From contig NZ_BMKR01000005.1 of assembly GCF_014644435.1 (NCBI RefSeq), forward strand, positions 1 through 64,000: DNA of 64,000 nucleotides. Reading direction: 5' to 3'. A program made the position numbers and the translations under genes. The notes under the pieces are model-generated. The model ran no database searches and was not told where the DNA came from. It saw only the letters and a list, made by a program, of their open reading frames with translations. The stretch's first letter is position 1. The number at the start of each line of letters is the position of its first letter. Source of the DNA: Paenibacillus albidus (GTDB taxonomy: Bacteria; Bacillota; Bacilli; Paenibacillales; Paenibacillaceae). Shown piece after piece: positions 36,301 through 44,840 of this stretch.

Positions 36301-37110
36301 TTGGAGTTTAAAGGAGCAATGGGCGGTTTATATCGCATCACGGAATGGATATCACGTATCGCTTTCAGTAATATTTTATGGGCGTTATGTTCAATTCCAT
36401 TTCTGTTTGTGGCATTTATGAAGATTTTGATGTTGGGAACAAATCAGGGAGGGCCCAATGAACAGATCACATTGAACTGGGCATTAGGGATATTGGCGCC
36501 TTTCACAGTGTTCCCGGCAACAGCAGCGTTATTTACAGTAGTACGCAAGTGGGTTATGGGCAATACGGATATCGGGACTTTCCGCACTTTTTTTCAAGGG
36601 TATAAAGAGAATTATGTAAAGAGCATGCTGGGAGGCGTCATTTATACTTTGCTGTTCGTCATTATGTACGTCGATGTGACGGTCTATATGACGCAGATGG
36701 CCAATTTCAAGATTGTTGGCATTCTGATGCTGGTATTGATGATTATTCTGTTTGTATCCATGTTTAACTTTTTCTCCATCGTAGTTCATTACCAAATGAC
36801 CTTCAAAGAAGTGGTTACAAATTCCTTTCTGCTGACGATCGCCCGTCCGTTCCGTGTATTCTCCACGCTGATCGGGTCAGGGGTTCTGGTCTATATAGGT
36901 CTGCGGTATCCGGCGCTTTATTTCATTTGTATTCCGACTCTGATCGCTATGCTGGCATTCTTTAACTTCTATGCTACTTACAACAAGCTGCAACTGCAGG
37001 TTGAGAAAAAGAAGCTGGCAGACGAAGAAGCGGCTGCGCTCGCAAACGGCGAGTCCGAGGAAGAGGAAGAAACGCGGGAGAACGAGGATAAGGATCTTAA
37101 GCGGATATAA
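36301..37110 (+). CDS. DUF624 (YesL-like) membrane protein
   Basis: The 269-aa protein has about five to six membrane segments. The N-terminus GGLYRITEWISRIAFSNILWALCSIP matches DUF624, whose members often sit with sugar ABC systems (none here). An acidic tail ends it (SEEEEETRENEDKD). The start is TTG with AGGAGG nearby upstream. The function is unknown. Confidence 0.87.
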   Translation: MEFKGAMGGLYRITEWISRIAFSNILWALCSIPFLFVAFMKILMLGTNQGGPNEQITLNWALGILAPFTVFPATAALFTVVRKWVMGNTDIGTFRTFFQGYKENYVKSMLGGVIYTLLFVIMYVDVTVYMTQMANFKIVGILMLVLMIILFVSMFNFFSIVVHYQMTFKEVVTNSFLLTIARPFRVFSTLIGSGVLVYIGLRYPALYFICIPTLIAMLAFFNFYATYNKLQLQVEKKKLADEEAAALANGESEEEEETRENEDKDLKRI

Positions 37111-37180
37111 CATAAAGTGGCCTGGGATTGCGGAAGACGGCGGGAATATAATCCAAGTGTAAATTTAAAGCGCATACAGG

Positions 37181-37209
37181 TTTACATTTTCGTCAAAACG
37201 CAATATAAT
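37181..37209 (+). promoter_or_regulatory. Sigma-A promoter of the 6S-like RNA
   Basis: TTTACA (37181-37186), a 17-bp spacer, and TATAAT (37204-37209), predicting a start at about 37216. Confidence 0.75.
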
Positions 37210-37215
37210 AATTGT

Positions 37216-37404
37216 AATTCCTGCGATGCACGTTACGGTTGCTCGTTGTTTTGAACCAATGATAATGTCTTGGGAGATCTACATGGAACGCAGCTGAAAG
37301 GCCCTGTCTACATGACCTGGGGAATTCAAAAACGTTGACTGCGGTCACCCACCTGCTATAGCAGGTTCAGAAGACACTGTAGCCGGACGGCATAGGCGGG
37401 TTTT
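37216..37404 (+). ncRNA. ssrS: Probable 6S RNA
   Basis: This 190-base stretch between DUF624 and DUF1499 has no ORF, yet has a strong promoter at its left end and a strong terminator to its right. The 5' CCTGCGATGC can pair with the 3' GGCATAGG as a closing stem. The interior has the segments TTTTGAACCAATGATAATG, CTTGGGAG and the hairpin ACCTGC-TATA-GCAGGT after GCGGTCACCC, all as I remember them from Firmicute 6S RNAs. 6S RNA binds the sigma-A holoenzyme and damps transcription in stationary phase. The ends are estimates; the primary transcript may run to the terminator at 37460. Confidence 0.78.
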
Positions 37405-37418
37405 ACAATGTTCTTGCC

Positions 37419-37460
37419 AGGCGCCCTGTTTCCGCAATACATAGGAAACAGGGCGCCTTT
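37419..37460 (+). terminator. Terminator after the 6S-like RNA
   Basis: AGGCGCCCTGTTTCC and its complement form a 15-bp perfect stem around a ten-base loop, with a short T-run. Confidence 0.85.
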
Positions 37461-37565
37461 CTGTCCTTCGGGAGCCTGGAGAAAGTGAGCTATGCTCTTT
37501 TGTTCCGGGCATAAGAGTGTTACACTTAGACTAATGAACTTGGGATTTGAAGAGGGGGAAGAATT

Positions 37566-37955
37566 TTGTCGTTGAAAAGAACCTTGGTTGGCTTATTTCG
37601 CAGTCATGATGGAACAAGCGACCGTGCCAAAGATCCAGCACTCAAAACTCGTTACTACAATCTTTCCAGAGACAAGGCATGGGATGAAGTGACGGCAACG
37701 CTGAAGAAGATACCTGGCTTCAAGGTGCTGCATGAAGTGCAGTCTGTCGGAGAGATCATTCTTGAGAAAAAGACAGCCTTCGGCCGTACGCTCGACATCA
37801 CGGTTTCGGTCCTCAGTACCACACCTGTGCGATGTGCTGTCGATTTGTACTCCGCCTCCAGAGGATCGCTAGGCGATTTGGGGGCCAATTACCGTGTGAT
37901 TCAGCGGTTGTATGATTCGCTTGACAAGAAGCTTGGGAAATACAAAGTGGATTAA
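37566..37955 (+). CDS. DUF1499-like protein
   Basis: A 129-aa cytosolic protein. The pattern DLYSASRGSLGDLGANYRVIQRLYDSL resembles the DUF1499 ending (SASR..S.LG.N...I..L). TTG start with AGGGGG upstream. The function of the family is unknown. It is monocistronic with a terminator at 38071. Confidence 0.7.
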   Translation: MSLKRTLVGLFRSHDGTSDRAKDPALKTRYYNLSRDKAWDEVTATLKKIPGFKVLHEVQSVGEIILEKKTAFGRTLDITVSVLSTTPVRCAVDLYSASRGSLGDLGANYRVIQRLYDSLDKKLGKYKVD

Positions 37956-38070
37956 TGCTACGGATAAATAAGGATCAGCCCTGCCTCTTAAAGAGAAGGG
38001 ATTGTATGCGGTTTCGGACGGTTTCCTTTGCGAGAAACAGTCTGCTGCCGGAATATCTGAAACATTATAA

Positions 38071-38105
38071 AAAGCGGAAGAAGGATGCCCTTCTGCCGCT
38101 TTTTT
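38071..38105 (+). terminator. Terminator after the DUF1499-like gene
   Basis: AAAGCGGAAGAAGG pairs with CCCTTCTGCCGCTTT around a tiny loop, followed by a T-run. Confidence 0.8.
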
Positions 38106-38146
38106 CAAAATATAAGAATATTAATTCTTCGGGGAAGATAGGAAGT

Positions 38147-38665
38147 CTACAGCAGGCCTTTGACTGCGTTAATCGCTGCTTCATAATTCGGATGCTCTGC
38201 CATCTCGCCAAGATATTCGACATAAGCCAGCTTGTCATTCTTGTCGATTACAAAGATGGAACGCATGTCTAACCGGAACTCCTGAATCAGGACACCATAG
38301 GCCTGTCCAAATGAAGCAGCCTTGTGATCGGATAAAGTGATGACCCGGTCAATTCCGGCGGCTCCGCACCAGCGGGCTTGGGCAAAGGGCAGATCCATGC
38401 TGACCGTGAGGATTACTACATCGTCGCCGAGTTCGGCGGCCTCACTGTTGAAGCGGCGGGTCTGCGCATCGCATACACCGGTATCCAGAGAAGGGACAAC
38501 GCTGATCAGCTTGATTTTGCCGGCATAATCACTGAGGGACACTTCTTCCAGAAGGTTCTTGCTCAGGACAAAATCCGGTGCAGTGTCGCCCGCTTTGAGT
38601 TCGGGTCCTACAAGCGTGATGGGGTTGCTTTTGAAGGTGGCTGCGCCAGTTCTTTCTTGGGTCAT
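38147..38665 (-). CDS. tpx: Thiol peroxidase
   Basis: This is an atypical 2-Cys peroxiredoxin of 172 aa that reduces hydroperoxides with thioredoxin. The peroxidatic Cys65 is in SLDTGVCDAQTR and the resolving Cys100 in ARWCGAAG. KAGDTAPDFVL and SVVPSLDT are family hallmarks. AGGAGG lies upstream of the ATG. It is monocistronic. Confidence 0.95.
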   Translation of the reverse strand: MTQERTGAATFKSNPITLVGPELKAGDTAPDFVLSKNLLEEVSLSDYAGKIKLISVVPSLDTGVCDAQTRRFNSEAAELGDDVVILTVSMDLPFAQARWCGAAGIDRVITLSDHKAASFGQAYGVLIQEFRLDMRSIFVIDKNDKLAYVEYLGEMAEHPNYEAAINAVKGLL

Positions 38666-38779
38666 ATCCTTGTTTCCTCCTCGAATTGCTATATTGGATT
38701 GTTACTGCCACAATAAATTATAATCTTTTTAGATAGATGATGTCCAACGGCTATACAAATACATAAAAGGATGGGTGTT

Positions 38780-39415
38780 ATGATTTTCATACGGTACGAG
38801 AACTGGAGAAGTTATATAAGGTATTATCCTGTAACCTGCTTGCTTGTTCTGGCGAATGTAATCATGTTTATTGTTCTTACCTTTAACGGAGGATCAACGG
38901 ATCTGCAGACGCTTGTCGATTACGGTGCGATGGTGGATCTGAGTCCCTTCAAGGAGGAGAGTTGGCGTTATGTGGCAGCGATGTTTTTGCATAACGGGTT
39001 CTCACATCTGTTCTTTAACGCTTTTGCCCTCGTGGTCTTTGCGCCGCCGCTTGAGCGCCTGCTGGGCTGGTGGCGTTATACGCTGCTATATCTGGCAGGA
39101 GGAGTGCTCGCCAATGTATTGAGCATGCTCTTAAGCACACCCTCGCCTACCGGGGGAGGTACGGTTTCTGTAGGCGCTTCAGGGGCAATCTACGCCGTAT
39201 ATGGCGCGTTTTTGTACATTGCTTTACTGCAGCGTGCCATTATGGATGAAGGTTCCCGTAAAACGCTGTACGGGTTGCTGGTGATGGGGGTTATTATGTC
39301 TTTTGCAATTCCTTATGTCAATTGGGTGGCCCATATCGGCGGCCTGGTAGCAGGCTTTTTCATCTATGGCCTTATTATTCGTATATTCAAAAAAAGCCGA
39401 AGACAGGAGCGGTGA
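38780..39415 (+). CDS. Rhomboid family intramembrane serine protease
   Basis: The 211-aa protein has six membrane segments. The catalytic Ser134 is in GASGAIYA and His185 in VAHIGGLVAG; Asn80 in HLFFNAFAL supports the oxyanion site. It is YqgP-like but without the extra domains. I prefer the ATG at 38780, since AAAAGG is nine bases upstream. The LysR gene begins five bases after its stop. Confidence 0.92.
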   Translation: MIFIRYENWRSYIRYYPVTCLLVLANVIMFIVLTFNGGSTDLQTLVDYGAMVDLSPFKEESWRYVAAMFLHNGFSHLFFNAFALVVFAPPLERLLGWWRYTLLYLAGGVLANVLSMLLSTPSPTGGGTVSVGASGAIYAVYGAFLYIALLQRAIMDEGSRKTLYGLLVMGVIMSFAIPYVNWVAHIGGLVAGFFIYGLIIRIFKKSRRQER

Positions 39416-39420
39416 CAAGC

Positions 39421-40311
39421 GTGGAGCTTAGACAGCTGCAATATTTCTTGAAGGTTGCCCAGAAGGAACACGTCACAAGAGCGGCGGAGGAGCTGCATGT
39501 GGCCCAGTCTGCGGTAAGCCGCCAGATTCATCAGCTGGAGCAGGAGCTCGGGGTGGACTTGTTTATGCAAAAAGGACGCAACCTGCAGTTAACTCCGGTG
39601 GGTCAGCTCTTTTGCAAAAGGGTAGACAGCCTGCTTAAGGAACTGGACCGATCCGTAGCGGAGGTGCATGAATTTCTGGACCCGGAACGCGGGGAAATTC
39701 GCATCGGGTTTCCGCATAGTCTGGGTACGCATCTGATTCCAACGATAGTAGCCGAATTCCGCCAGCATTATCCGCATGTCAAGTTTCGCTTTAAACAGGG
39801 GACCTACCCCTCGCTTATCAAGGATGTGCTTTCGGGTGAAGTAGATTTGGCTTTTATCTCGCCTTTTCCGGGGAGTGACGAACAGGTAACGGGTGATGTT
39901 GTGATGACGGAGGAGCTTTTTGCCATCCTGCCGCAGAATCACCCGCTGGCAGGGGAGACGGTCATCCGGCTGGAGCAGCTGAAGGATGAGAAGTTTGTGC
40001 TGTTCAGCCAGGGATATTCGCTGCGGCCGATTGTCTGGCAAGCTTGTATGCAGGCCGGGTTTCAGCCGCAGATTGCTTTTGAAGGCGGAGAGACCGATAC
40101 CATTCGCGGTCTGGTGGCGGCAGGGATGGGGGTCAGTCTGCTTCCCGAGATGGCGCTCTTTCAGACCAACCCGCTGCAGCCAGCCCAGGTGAGGATCGTG
40201 GAGCCGGCTGTGACACGTACGGTTGGGTTAATTCACCGGACCGACGGCAAGCTTCCCCTGGTTGCACGATCTTTCCGGACCTTCCTGCTTACTTATTTTA
40301 GAGTGAAGTAA
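39421..40311 (+). CDS. LysR family transcriptional regulator
   Basis: It has 296 aa: an N-terminal HTH (ELRQLQYFLKVAQKEHVTRA ... VAQSAVSRQIHQLEQELG) and a two-lobed ligand domain. GTG start at 39421, after AGGAGC; the frame runs upstream into rhomboid but without a start signal. The sequence resembles the GltC/YwqM branch. The target is unknown; the neighbouring rhomboid gene is co-directional. Confidence 0.92.
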   Translation: MELRQLQYFLKVAQKEHVTRAAEELHVAQSAVSRQIHQLEQELGVDLFMQKGRNLQLTPVGQLFCKRVDSLLKELDRSVAEVHEFLDPERGEIRIGFPHSLGTHLIPTIVAEFRQHYPHVKFRFKQGTYPSLIKDVLSGEVDLAFISPFPGSDEQVTGDVVMTEELFAILPQNHPLAGETVIRLEQLKDEKFVLFSQGYSLRPIVWQACMQAGFQPQIAFEGGETDTIRGLVAAGMGVSLLPEMALFQTNPLQPAQVRIVEPAVTRTVGLIHRTDGKLPLVARSFRTFLLTYFRVK

Positions 40312-40385
40312 AGGGTCAAATCCGTATTCAGCGGTTGACTTGGTCCCGGCAACCACTCGTCACCGGGATCGGCTGTGCAAGGAAG

Positions 40386-40512
40386 CGGACTCAGGGGATC
40401 TTATTTGAGGCAACGAAGGGTGTTGTCCTTTTATACGGACAGAGGTGCTCTTATTGTATGTTCTCTAGCCCAAAATGAGGGTCAATGGATCATTTCGCGG
40501 CACCTGAGTCCG
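40386..40512. repeat. CTGAGTCCG repeat copies
   Basis: An inverted copy at 40386-40409 and a direct shorter copy at 40501-40512 match the repeats at 90-160. The surrounding 40312-40628 stretch shows no supported gene; a small frame at 40375-40566 has no RBS. Confidence 0.5.
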
Positions 40513-40629
40513 TTTGGCCAGAAAAATGAGCTGATTTCGCGAAATAACATTTCTCCGGTCCGTTAGTCTGTCAACAGCTTATTTTGAGGCAGAGTTAAAT
40601 AAAAGACGTATATTTGAATATGCATATAA

Positions 40630-40667
40630 CAAACACCCCGGTTGGCTTTTGGCCTTCCGGGGTGTTT
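40630..40667. terminator. Bidirectional terminator between LysR and YugP genes
   Basis: AAACACCCCGG pairs with CCGGGGTGTTT around a 15-base interval. Confidence 0.75.
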
Positions 40668-40688
40668 GGCGTTAAATTTGCAAAGGCT

Positions 40689-41357
40689 TTAATCGCGGTT
40701 GCCGAGGAAAATGGTGATCAGGCGCAGCAATTCAAGCAGGGAGACCAAAGCGGCGGCAACATAGGTTAATGCAGCGGCGTTAAGGACCTTGGCGACTCCG
40801 CGTTCTTCCTCATTGCGGATGTAGCCTTGCTCCACCATGACTTGGCGGGCCCGGTTGCTGGCATTGAATTCTACCGGCAGGGTCACCAGTTGAAAAGCGA
40901 CTGCGGCGGAGAAAAAGATAATCCCCAGACCGACCAGATTCATGGAGCTGAACAGAAAGCCGGCAATCAGCATGAACGGGGCGACACCGGAAGCGATATT
41001 CACTACAGGGAACATCCGGTGGCGCAAGGTCAGCATCGGATAATGTACTTTATGCTGTATGGCATGGCCGACCTCGTGACAGGCAACGGAGATAGCTGAA
41101 ATGGAACTTTCGTAATATACGGGTTCCGACAGGCGCACAACCCGTTGGATCGGATCGTAATGGTCGGAGAGAGCGCCACGTACAGGCTCGATAGGGACGT
41201 CACTGAGTCCGTTGGCGTCCAGCATGTGACGGGCGGCTTCATAGCCGGTAATGCCGTTGGCATTGGCGACCTTGGACCATTTGTTGAAGGTTCCTTTGAC
41301 CCTGAATTGAGCCCACAAAGAGAAAAGAAAAGCTATTATTACCAATAAGTACATCAT
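40689..41357 (-). CDS. YugP-type zinc metallopeptidase
   Basis: It has 222 aa with membrane segments at the start, middle and end. The zinc motif is HEVGHAIQH (His94, Glu95, His98). The family (peptidase_M78-like neutral zinc metallopeptidase, YugP) has no clear substrate. GAGG precedes the ATG. It follows the MerR gene by 33 bases on the same strand, so the two are likely co-transcribed. Confidence 0.9.
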   Translation of the reverse strand: MMYLLVIIAFLFSLWAQFRVKGTFNKWSKVANANGITGYEAARHMLDANGLSDVPIEPVRGALSDHYDPIQRVVRLSEPVYYESSISAISVACHEVGHAIQHKVHYPMLTLRHRMFPVVNIASGVAPFMLIAGFLFSSMNLVGLGIIFFSAAVAFQLVTLPVEFNASNRARQVMVEQGYIRNEEERGVAKVLNAAALTYVAAALVSLLELLRLITIFLGNRD

Positions 41358-41390
41358 ATGTGCATTCCTCCATAGTAGTTGTAACTATGT

Positions 41391-41822
41391 TTACATTGGC
41401 GGCCCTTGTGTGAGCAGAAGGCGGATCGCTTCCATACAGGCAGCACCCTGGGGAAGCAGGGTGGAGAGTGCGCGTCTTGCCTGTCCCGGCTTGAGTCCGC
41501 TAATCATTGGCTCGAGTGCTTTGACCTCACGTTCGAGGCGCTGCATATGAATCTCCAGCTCGACCAGCTTATCAGATACATCCGTTTCGGTAAGCTCCTC
41601 ATTCCATTTGCTCATCATGGTTTTGATTTCTTCCAATGTATACTTGTCTTGCTTTAATTGATTTATACGTTCCAGAGACACCAAGGTTTCATGGCTGTAC
41701 AACCGGTAATTCTTTTTGCTTCTGGATTCCGGAACAATGAGTCCCAGCTTAGTGTAATAATCAATGGTACGCTCACTGATATTGGAGGCTTTGGCCAGCT
41801 CGCCAATGCGGTATAAGATCAT
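41391..41822 (-). CDS. MerR family transcriptional regulator
   Basis: The HTH is at the start (LYRIGELAKASNISERTIDYYTKLGL), followed by LYSHETLVSLERI and a long dimerising helix. About 143 aa. No Cys cluster for metals is visible. The start is unclear: ATG at 41822 gives the usual N-terminus, and a GTG at 41840 is possible. It sits directly upstream of the YugP peptidase. Confidence 0.87.
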   Translation of the reverse strand: MILYRIGELAKASNISERTIDYYTKLGLIVPESRSKKNYRLYSHETLVSLERINQLKQDKYTLEEIKTMMSKWNEELTETDVSDKLVELEIHMQRLEREVKALEPMISGLKPGQARRALSTLLPQGAACMEAIRLLLTQGPPM

Positions 41823-42234
41823 ATCCCCAAGTCCATTCACCTCGTTTCTTTTGGCTGCCAAACCGTTTGTCAGGGTGGCAGCCCTGCTTCTTTATTGTGT
41901 AGTTATAATGATATCAAACCTAAAACCGTACAGTCAAACGTCACACTTACCTAAAGTATATGATGAAAGGAACGAAAGGATTCAAGGATATGTTCTGGTA
42001 TATTATATATAACATATTGTGTTAGGTTATAGCGAATTCTTTTTAGTTTCTGATTTATATCCTGGTTATATGCTGAATATTGGAAGATCATTATATTACA
42101 TAATCAGCTCCATAAATAAGAAATGCCATGTGCTGAAGTGGCCGGAAACCCCAGTATATATAGGCTTTTTGAGAATGATCCCGGCAAATATAGACAGGAT
42201 GCCTAAATAAATTAAAGCAAAGCGAAAATTACTC

Positions 42235-42264
42235 TTGTCAATTTACCTGACTTCTGATTATAAT
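42235..42264 (+). promoter_or_regulatory. Sigma-A promoter of the amtB operon
   Basis: TTGTCA (42235-42240), an 18-bp spacer, and TATAAT (42259-42264), predicting a start near 42271. The AT-rich stretch 41862-42234 otherwise holds no gene I can support, only the MerR promoter region (minus strand TTGACT-18-TATCAT, near 41893-41935). Confidence 0.7.
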
Positions 42265-42285
42265 GACATTAAGAGTTTCACGCTT

Positions 42286-42302
42286 TGTTAGAAAATATAA
42301 CA
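42286..42302 (+). promoter_or_regulatory. GlnR/TnrA binding site
   Basis: TGTTA-GAAAATA-TAACA is a perfect match to the TGTNAN7TNACA consensus for GlnR and TnrA. It lies about 15 to 32 bases downstream of the predicted start point, a position suited to repression under nitrogen excess. Confidence 0.82.
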
Positions 42303-42320
42303 CTGGGGAGTGGGGTTTCA

Positions 42321-43721
42321 ATGAGAAAAAAATGGTTGATGATGTTGCTGGCCATGATTACACTGATGGTTTACCCGGTTAGCGCTTTTGCTGCTGACGG
42401 TCCAACAACTGTGGGGCTGCAAATCGGTATGGACACGGCGTTTACCTTTCTGGCCTTTATTCTGGTATTCTTTATGCAAGCGGGATTTGCCCTGCTGGAA
42501 GCGGGCTCTGTACGGATGAAGAATGCCGGTCACGTAGCCGGCAAGACCGTTTTGACTCTTGCGATTGCCAGCCTGTGCTTCTGGGCCTTCGGGTTTGGCT
42601 TAGGGTTCGGTAACGGCAATGGATTCTTCGGAACTACGGGCTTCTTCTACGGCGGTGACAGCACGGCTTCGCTGTTTGAATCACTCGCTTTCTCGGACGT
42701 TACGCTAAATGTTAAATTTCTGTTCCAAATGGCGTTTGCAGCAGTTTCCCTGGCCATCGTATCCGGCGGCATGGCGGAACGTGCAAAGCTGAGTGTATAC
42801 ATTATCTTCGGAATTTTGTTCTCCATTGTGATCTATCCGGTGGTTGCACACTGGGTGTGGGGCGGCGGCTGGCTGGCTGAGCTGGGCATGCAGGATTATG
42901 CCGGTTCCACGGTGGTCCATCTTACAGGTGCTACTGCAGCGGTGGTTGCAACGATTTTGCTCAAACCTCGTTTGGGGAAATTCAATAAAGAAGGCAAGCC
43001 GGTTATTATTCCGGGCCACAATCAAGTTTTTACCGTACTTGGTGTTCTCATTCTCTGGTTCGGCTGGTTCGGCTTCAACCCGGGCAGTGCCTTGTCCCCG
43101 ATGGGCGGATTCTTCGGCTATGTAGCGCTTACGACTAATGTTGCTGCGGCAGCGGGCGGTCTGGCTGCATTGATTGCCTCCTGGCTGTATTTTGGCAAAT
43201 CGGATATTCCTGCAATGCTGAATGGTGTGCTGGCTGCGTTGGTTGCGATCACAGGTGCCTGTGCATTCGTAGAACCATGGGCAGCGCTCATTATCGGTTT
43301 TGTGGCCGGAGCCTTTACGTTCATGACTTCCCAATGGCTTGAACGCGCCGGTCTGGACGATCCGATCTATGCCTTCTCTGTTCACGGTATTGCCGGAATC
43401 TGGGGTGCGGTTTCTACAGGATTGTTCGCAGCACCTAGACTTATTGAAGAAGGTGCATTGGTAGGTGGAGCGGGTTTGTTCTACGGGGGCGGCTTCCATC
43501 AGCTGGGAGTGCAGATTCTCGGTGTGGTTGGCACATTCATTTTCGTAGCGGTAATGTCTTTCATCATTCTGTATATTATGAAAATGGTTACCGGTCTTCG
43601 TGTGACGGAAGAGGAAGAGTTAATGGGTCTGGATATCAGTGAGCATGGAACTTATGGATACCCTGAACAAATGAAGCTGATCTCTGAATCTGAAAGCAAA
43701 TCCAAGACCCTTAAGCATTAA
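42321..43721 (+). CDS. amtB: Ammonium transporter
   Basis: This 466-aa Amt/Mep/Rh protein has an N-terminal signal-like segment (MRKKWLMMLLAMITLMVYPV) and 11 membrane segments. The features FFMQAGFALLEAGSVRMKNAGH, WVWGGGWLAELG, HLTGATAA and YAFSVHGIAGIWG are family hallmarks including pore histidines. GGGGAG precedes the ATG at 42321. No glnK (PII) gene is next to it; instead a DUF294 nucleotidyltransferase and an exonuclease follow. Regulation by GlnR is indicated by the site at 42286. Confidence 0.96.
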   Translation: MRKKWLMMLLAMITLMVYPVSAFAADGPTTVGLQIGMDTAFTFLAFILVFFMQAGFALLEAGSVRMKNAGHVAGKTVLTLAIASLCFWAFGFGLGFGNGNGFFGTTGFFYGGDSTASLFESLAFSDVTLNVKFLFQMAFAAVSLAIVSGGMAERAKLSVYIIFGILFSIVIYPVVAHWVWGGGWLAELGMQDYAGSTVVHLTGATAAVVATILLKPRLGKFNKEGKPVIIPGHNQVFTVLGVLILWFGWFGFNPGSALSPMGGFFGYVALTTNVAAAAGGLAALIASWLYFGKSDIPAMLNGVLAALVAITGACAFVEPWAALIIGFVAGAFTFMTSQWLERAGLDDPIYAFSVHGIAGIWGAVSTGLFAAPRLIEEGALVGGAGLFYGGGFHQLGVQILGVVGTFIFVAVMSFIILYIMKMVTGLRVTEEEELMGLDISEHGTYGYPEQMKLISESESKSKTLKH

Positions 43722-43757
43722 TCATTTATATCATTCACTTGCAGGGAGGCGGGCCGT

Positions 43758-44840
43758 GTGGATCGGATGGAGTCAAACGAATGGAATCATGAGAAAAGCT
43801 ATACATCCATCGCAACGGCCGGTTCGCCGCAGGAGCTGAGGGCAAAGCGCAGCGACTGCCAGAATGTGCTTTTGGAACAGTTAAATGTGATTCCCATTGA
43901 GGAATGGATGCTCCGGGTCAATGCCATGCACGACCTGATTGCCCGGGCGGCGGTAGGAATAGTTGAGGCGCAGATGAAGGAGGCGGGCTACGGCCCGCCT
44001 CCCTGTGCCTATTCCTTTATCGTATTCGGCAGTGCGGGCAGGCAGGAAGCGACTCTCTGGAGCGATCAGGATAATGGTCTGATTGTGGAAGGGGAACCGG
44101 ATGGGGAGAAGAAGCGGTATTTTGCGGCATTTGGCTCCATGCTGTCCGACTTGCTGGAAACAACAGGATATGAGAAATGCGAAGGCAGGGTTATGTGCTC
44201 TGAACCGATGTGGAATATGACGCTGCCGGAATGGAAGGCGCAGCTGGAGAGCTGGAAGAGCCAGCTGGAGTGGGAGCCCATCCGTTATCTTATCATTTCT
44301 TCGGACATGCGCCATGTAGCCGGGAATGCGCAGTTGTCCGGCGAGTGGAAGGAAGCTTTTTATGCCGGACTTTCCGGAAACGTTAAACTGCAAAATGCCA
44401 TTCTGAGGAATACGGTTCGTCACAAGGCGACCCTGAATCTCCTGGGGCAGGTTCTTACAGAACGCTTTGGAGACCATGCCGGCGGCTTTGACATTAAGTA
44501 CGGGGTATATATTCCGCTGGTGAACAGTGTGAGGCATTTGTCCCTGCTGTACGGCGTGAGGATGAACTCGACTTTGGGCAGGGTGAAAGAACTGCAGAGG
44601 CTGGGGGAGTACCCGTATTTGGGAGAGATTGGCCGGTCGTTCCTGACCGCTTTGCGAATGCGGGTCAATACTCCCTACCATATGCAGGATGGTCTATTGT
44701 CCAGCAGCGATTATATCGCGGAGAGTGAGCTCAAGAATAAGCAGGTTATGGCTGAGCTGAGGGAAAGTCTGCTTCTTGTCAGACGTATTCATAAAGCGCT
44801 GCAGCGCCAGCTCCGGTCAGCGGAAAGGAGGCAGTCATGA
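43758..44840 (+). CDS. DUF294 nucleotidyltransferase-like protein (GlnD-like fold)
   Basis: The 360-aa protein has a polymerase-beta-type nucleotidyltransferase core: FIVFGSAGRQEATLWSDQDN at about 88-107, with Gly91-Ser92 and metal residues Asp103 and Asp105. An all-helical DUF294_C domain follows. It lacks the CBS and cyclic-nucleotide domains found in proteobacterial relatives. GTG start eight bases after GGGAGG. It is 36 bases after amtB, and its stop overlaps the exonuclease start by four bases. GlnD uses a related domain to modify PII; what this protein modifies is unknown. Confidence 0.88.
   Translation: MDRMESNEWNHEKSYTSIATAGSPQELRAKRSDCQNVLLEQLNVIPIEEWMLRVNAMHDLIARAAVGIVEAQMKEAGYGPPPCAYSFIVFGSAGRQEATLWSDQDNGLIVEGEPDGEKKRYFAAFGSMLSDLLETTGYEKCEGRVMCSEPMWNMTLPEWKAQLESWKSQLEWEPIRYLIISSDMRHVAGNAQLSGEWKEAFYAGLSGNVKLQNAILRNTVRHKATLNLLGQVLTERFGDHAGGFDIKYGVYIPLVNSVRHLSLLYGVRMNSTLGRVKELQRLGEYPYLGEIGRSFLTALRMRVNTPYHMQDGLLSSSDYIAESELKNKQVMAELRESLLLVRRIHKALQRQLRSAERRQS

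Noticed and set aside
40375-40566. 63-aa frame in the LysR-YugP gap
   Set aside because: It overlaps the CTGAGTCCG repeats and lacks an RBS.
42019-42210. Small plus-strand frame before amtB
   Set aside because: No RBS, AT-rich DNA, and no recognisable protein features.
42098-42244. Minus-strand frame with a hydrophobic segment (IYLGILSIFAGIIL)
   Set aside because: It has no ATG, GTG or TTG start in frame before the helix, and it overlaps the amtB promoter. It could be a gene remnant but cannot be supported.
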